From an uncultured bacterium (GTDB lineage Bacteria; Patescibacteria; Microgenomatia; Levybacterales; UBA12049), in the NCBI GenBank assembly GCA_946885425.1, contig CAMPGJ010000083.1:1-5150 (forward strand): DNA of 5,150 nt. The letters run 5' to 3'. The position numbers and the translations under genes are program-made. Of the stretch, positions 5,125 through 5,150 are shown in pieces. How positions within the stretch are numbered: the first letter of the stretch is position 1; the number at the start of each line of letters is the position of its first letter. Under the pieces are notes generated by a model. That model searched no databases, was not told the origin of the DNA, and saw only the letters and a list, made by a program, of their open reading frames with translations.

Positions 5125-5150
5125 TTTTTAGGATTTATGTAAGAGGAACT

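Overview
The window is a compact, AT-rich bacterial segment of five complete protein genes and the 3' end of a sixth, with almost no unused DNA. It has three small gene-free gaps (77, 66 and 29 bases) and a 48-base promoter region at the right edge. All genes read through in the standard bacterial code: complete domains are recovered, one gene stops at TGA, and none has an internal TGA. Gene content suggests a Patescibacteria/CPR-like (possibly Microgenomates-type) genome. The hints are a partial gene resembling the small winged-helix-like tails common there, a short anchored YkuD L,D-transpeptidase, and a secreted C39-like protease with TPRs. This placement is inference from remembered family resemblance, not from any marker gene.

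Layout. Positions 1-341 (+) hold the C-terminus of a hypothetical protein that starts outside the window. Positions 391-2622 (+) encode a membrane-anchored trehalose-6-phosphate synthase: TM, extracytoplasmic sensor, TM, HAMP-like linker, then a GT20 catalytic domain. Positions 2700-2912 (+) encode a 70-residue two-TM protein. Tail to tail with it, 4 bases away, is an L,D-transpeptidase (2917-3501, -). A 66-base divergent promoter region separates that gene from a secreted or anchored C39-like cysteine peptidase with TPR repeats (3568-4671, +). Tail to tail with the peptidase, 29 bases away, is a small exported protein with a two-copy beta-like repeat (4701-5102, -).

Common theme. At least four of the six products are exported or membrane-bound. 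Taken together they look like an envelope and stress-protection neighbourhood: compatible-solute synthesis under a membrane sensor, peptidoglycan crosslinking or protein anchoring, and an extracytoplasmic protease. That they work together is inference.

Regulation is the most striking part. None of the five visible start sites has a Shine-Dalgarno sequence at a usable distance. Instead each has a -10-like hexamer just upstream of the ATG, and in three cases the gap is exactly 6 bases, which places the predicted transcription start on the A of the ATG (leaderless mRNA). The L,D-transpeptidase and C39 genes appear to share one self-complementary -35 hexamer (TTGCAA, 3533-3538), with 17-base spacers to a -10 box on each side. 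This geometry also decides two start codons: the ATGs at 391 and 3501 are preferred over the upstream GTG at 358 and TTG at 3519. No convincing intrinsic terminator, RNA gene, mobile element or CRISPR array was seen.
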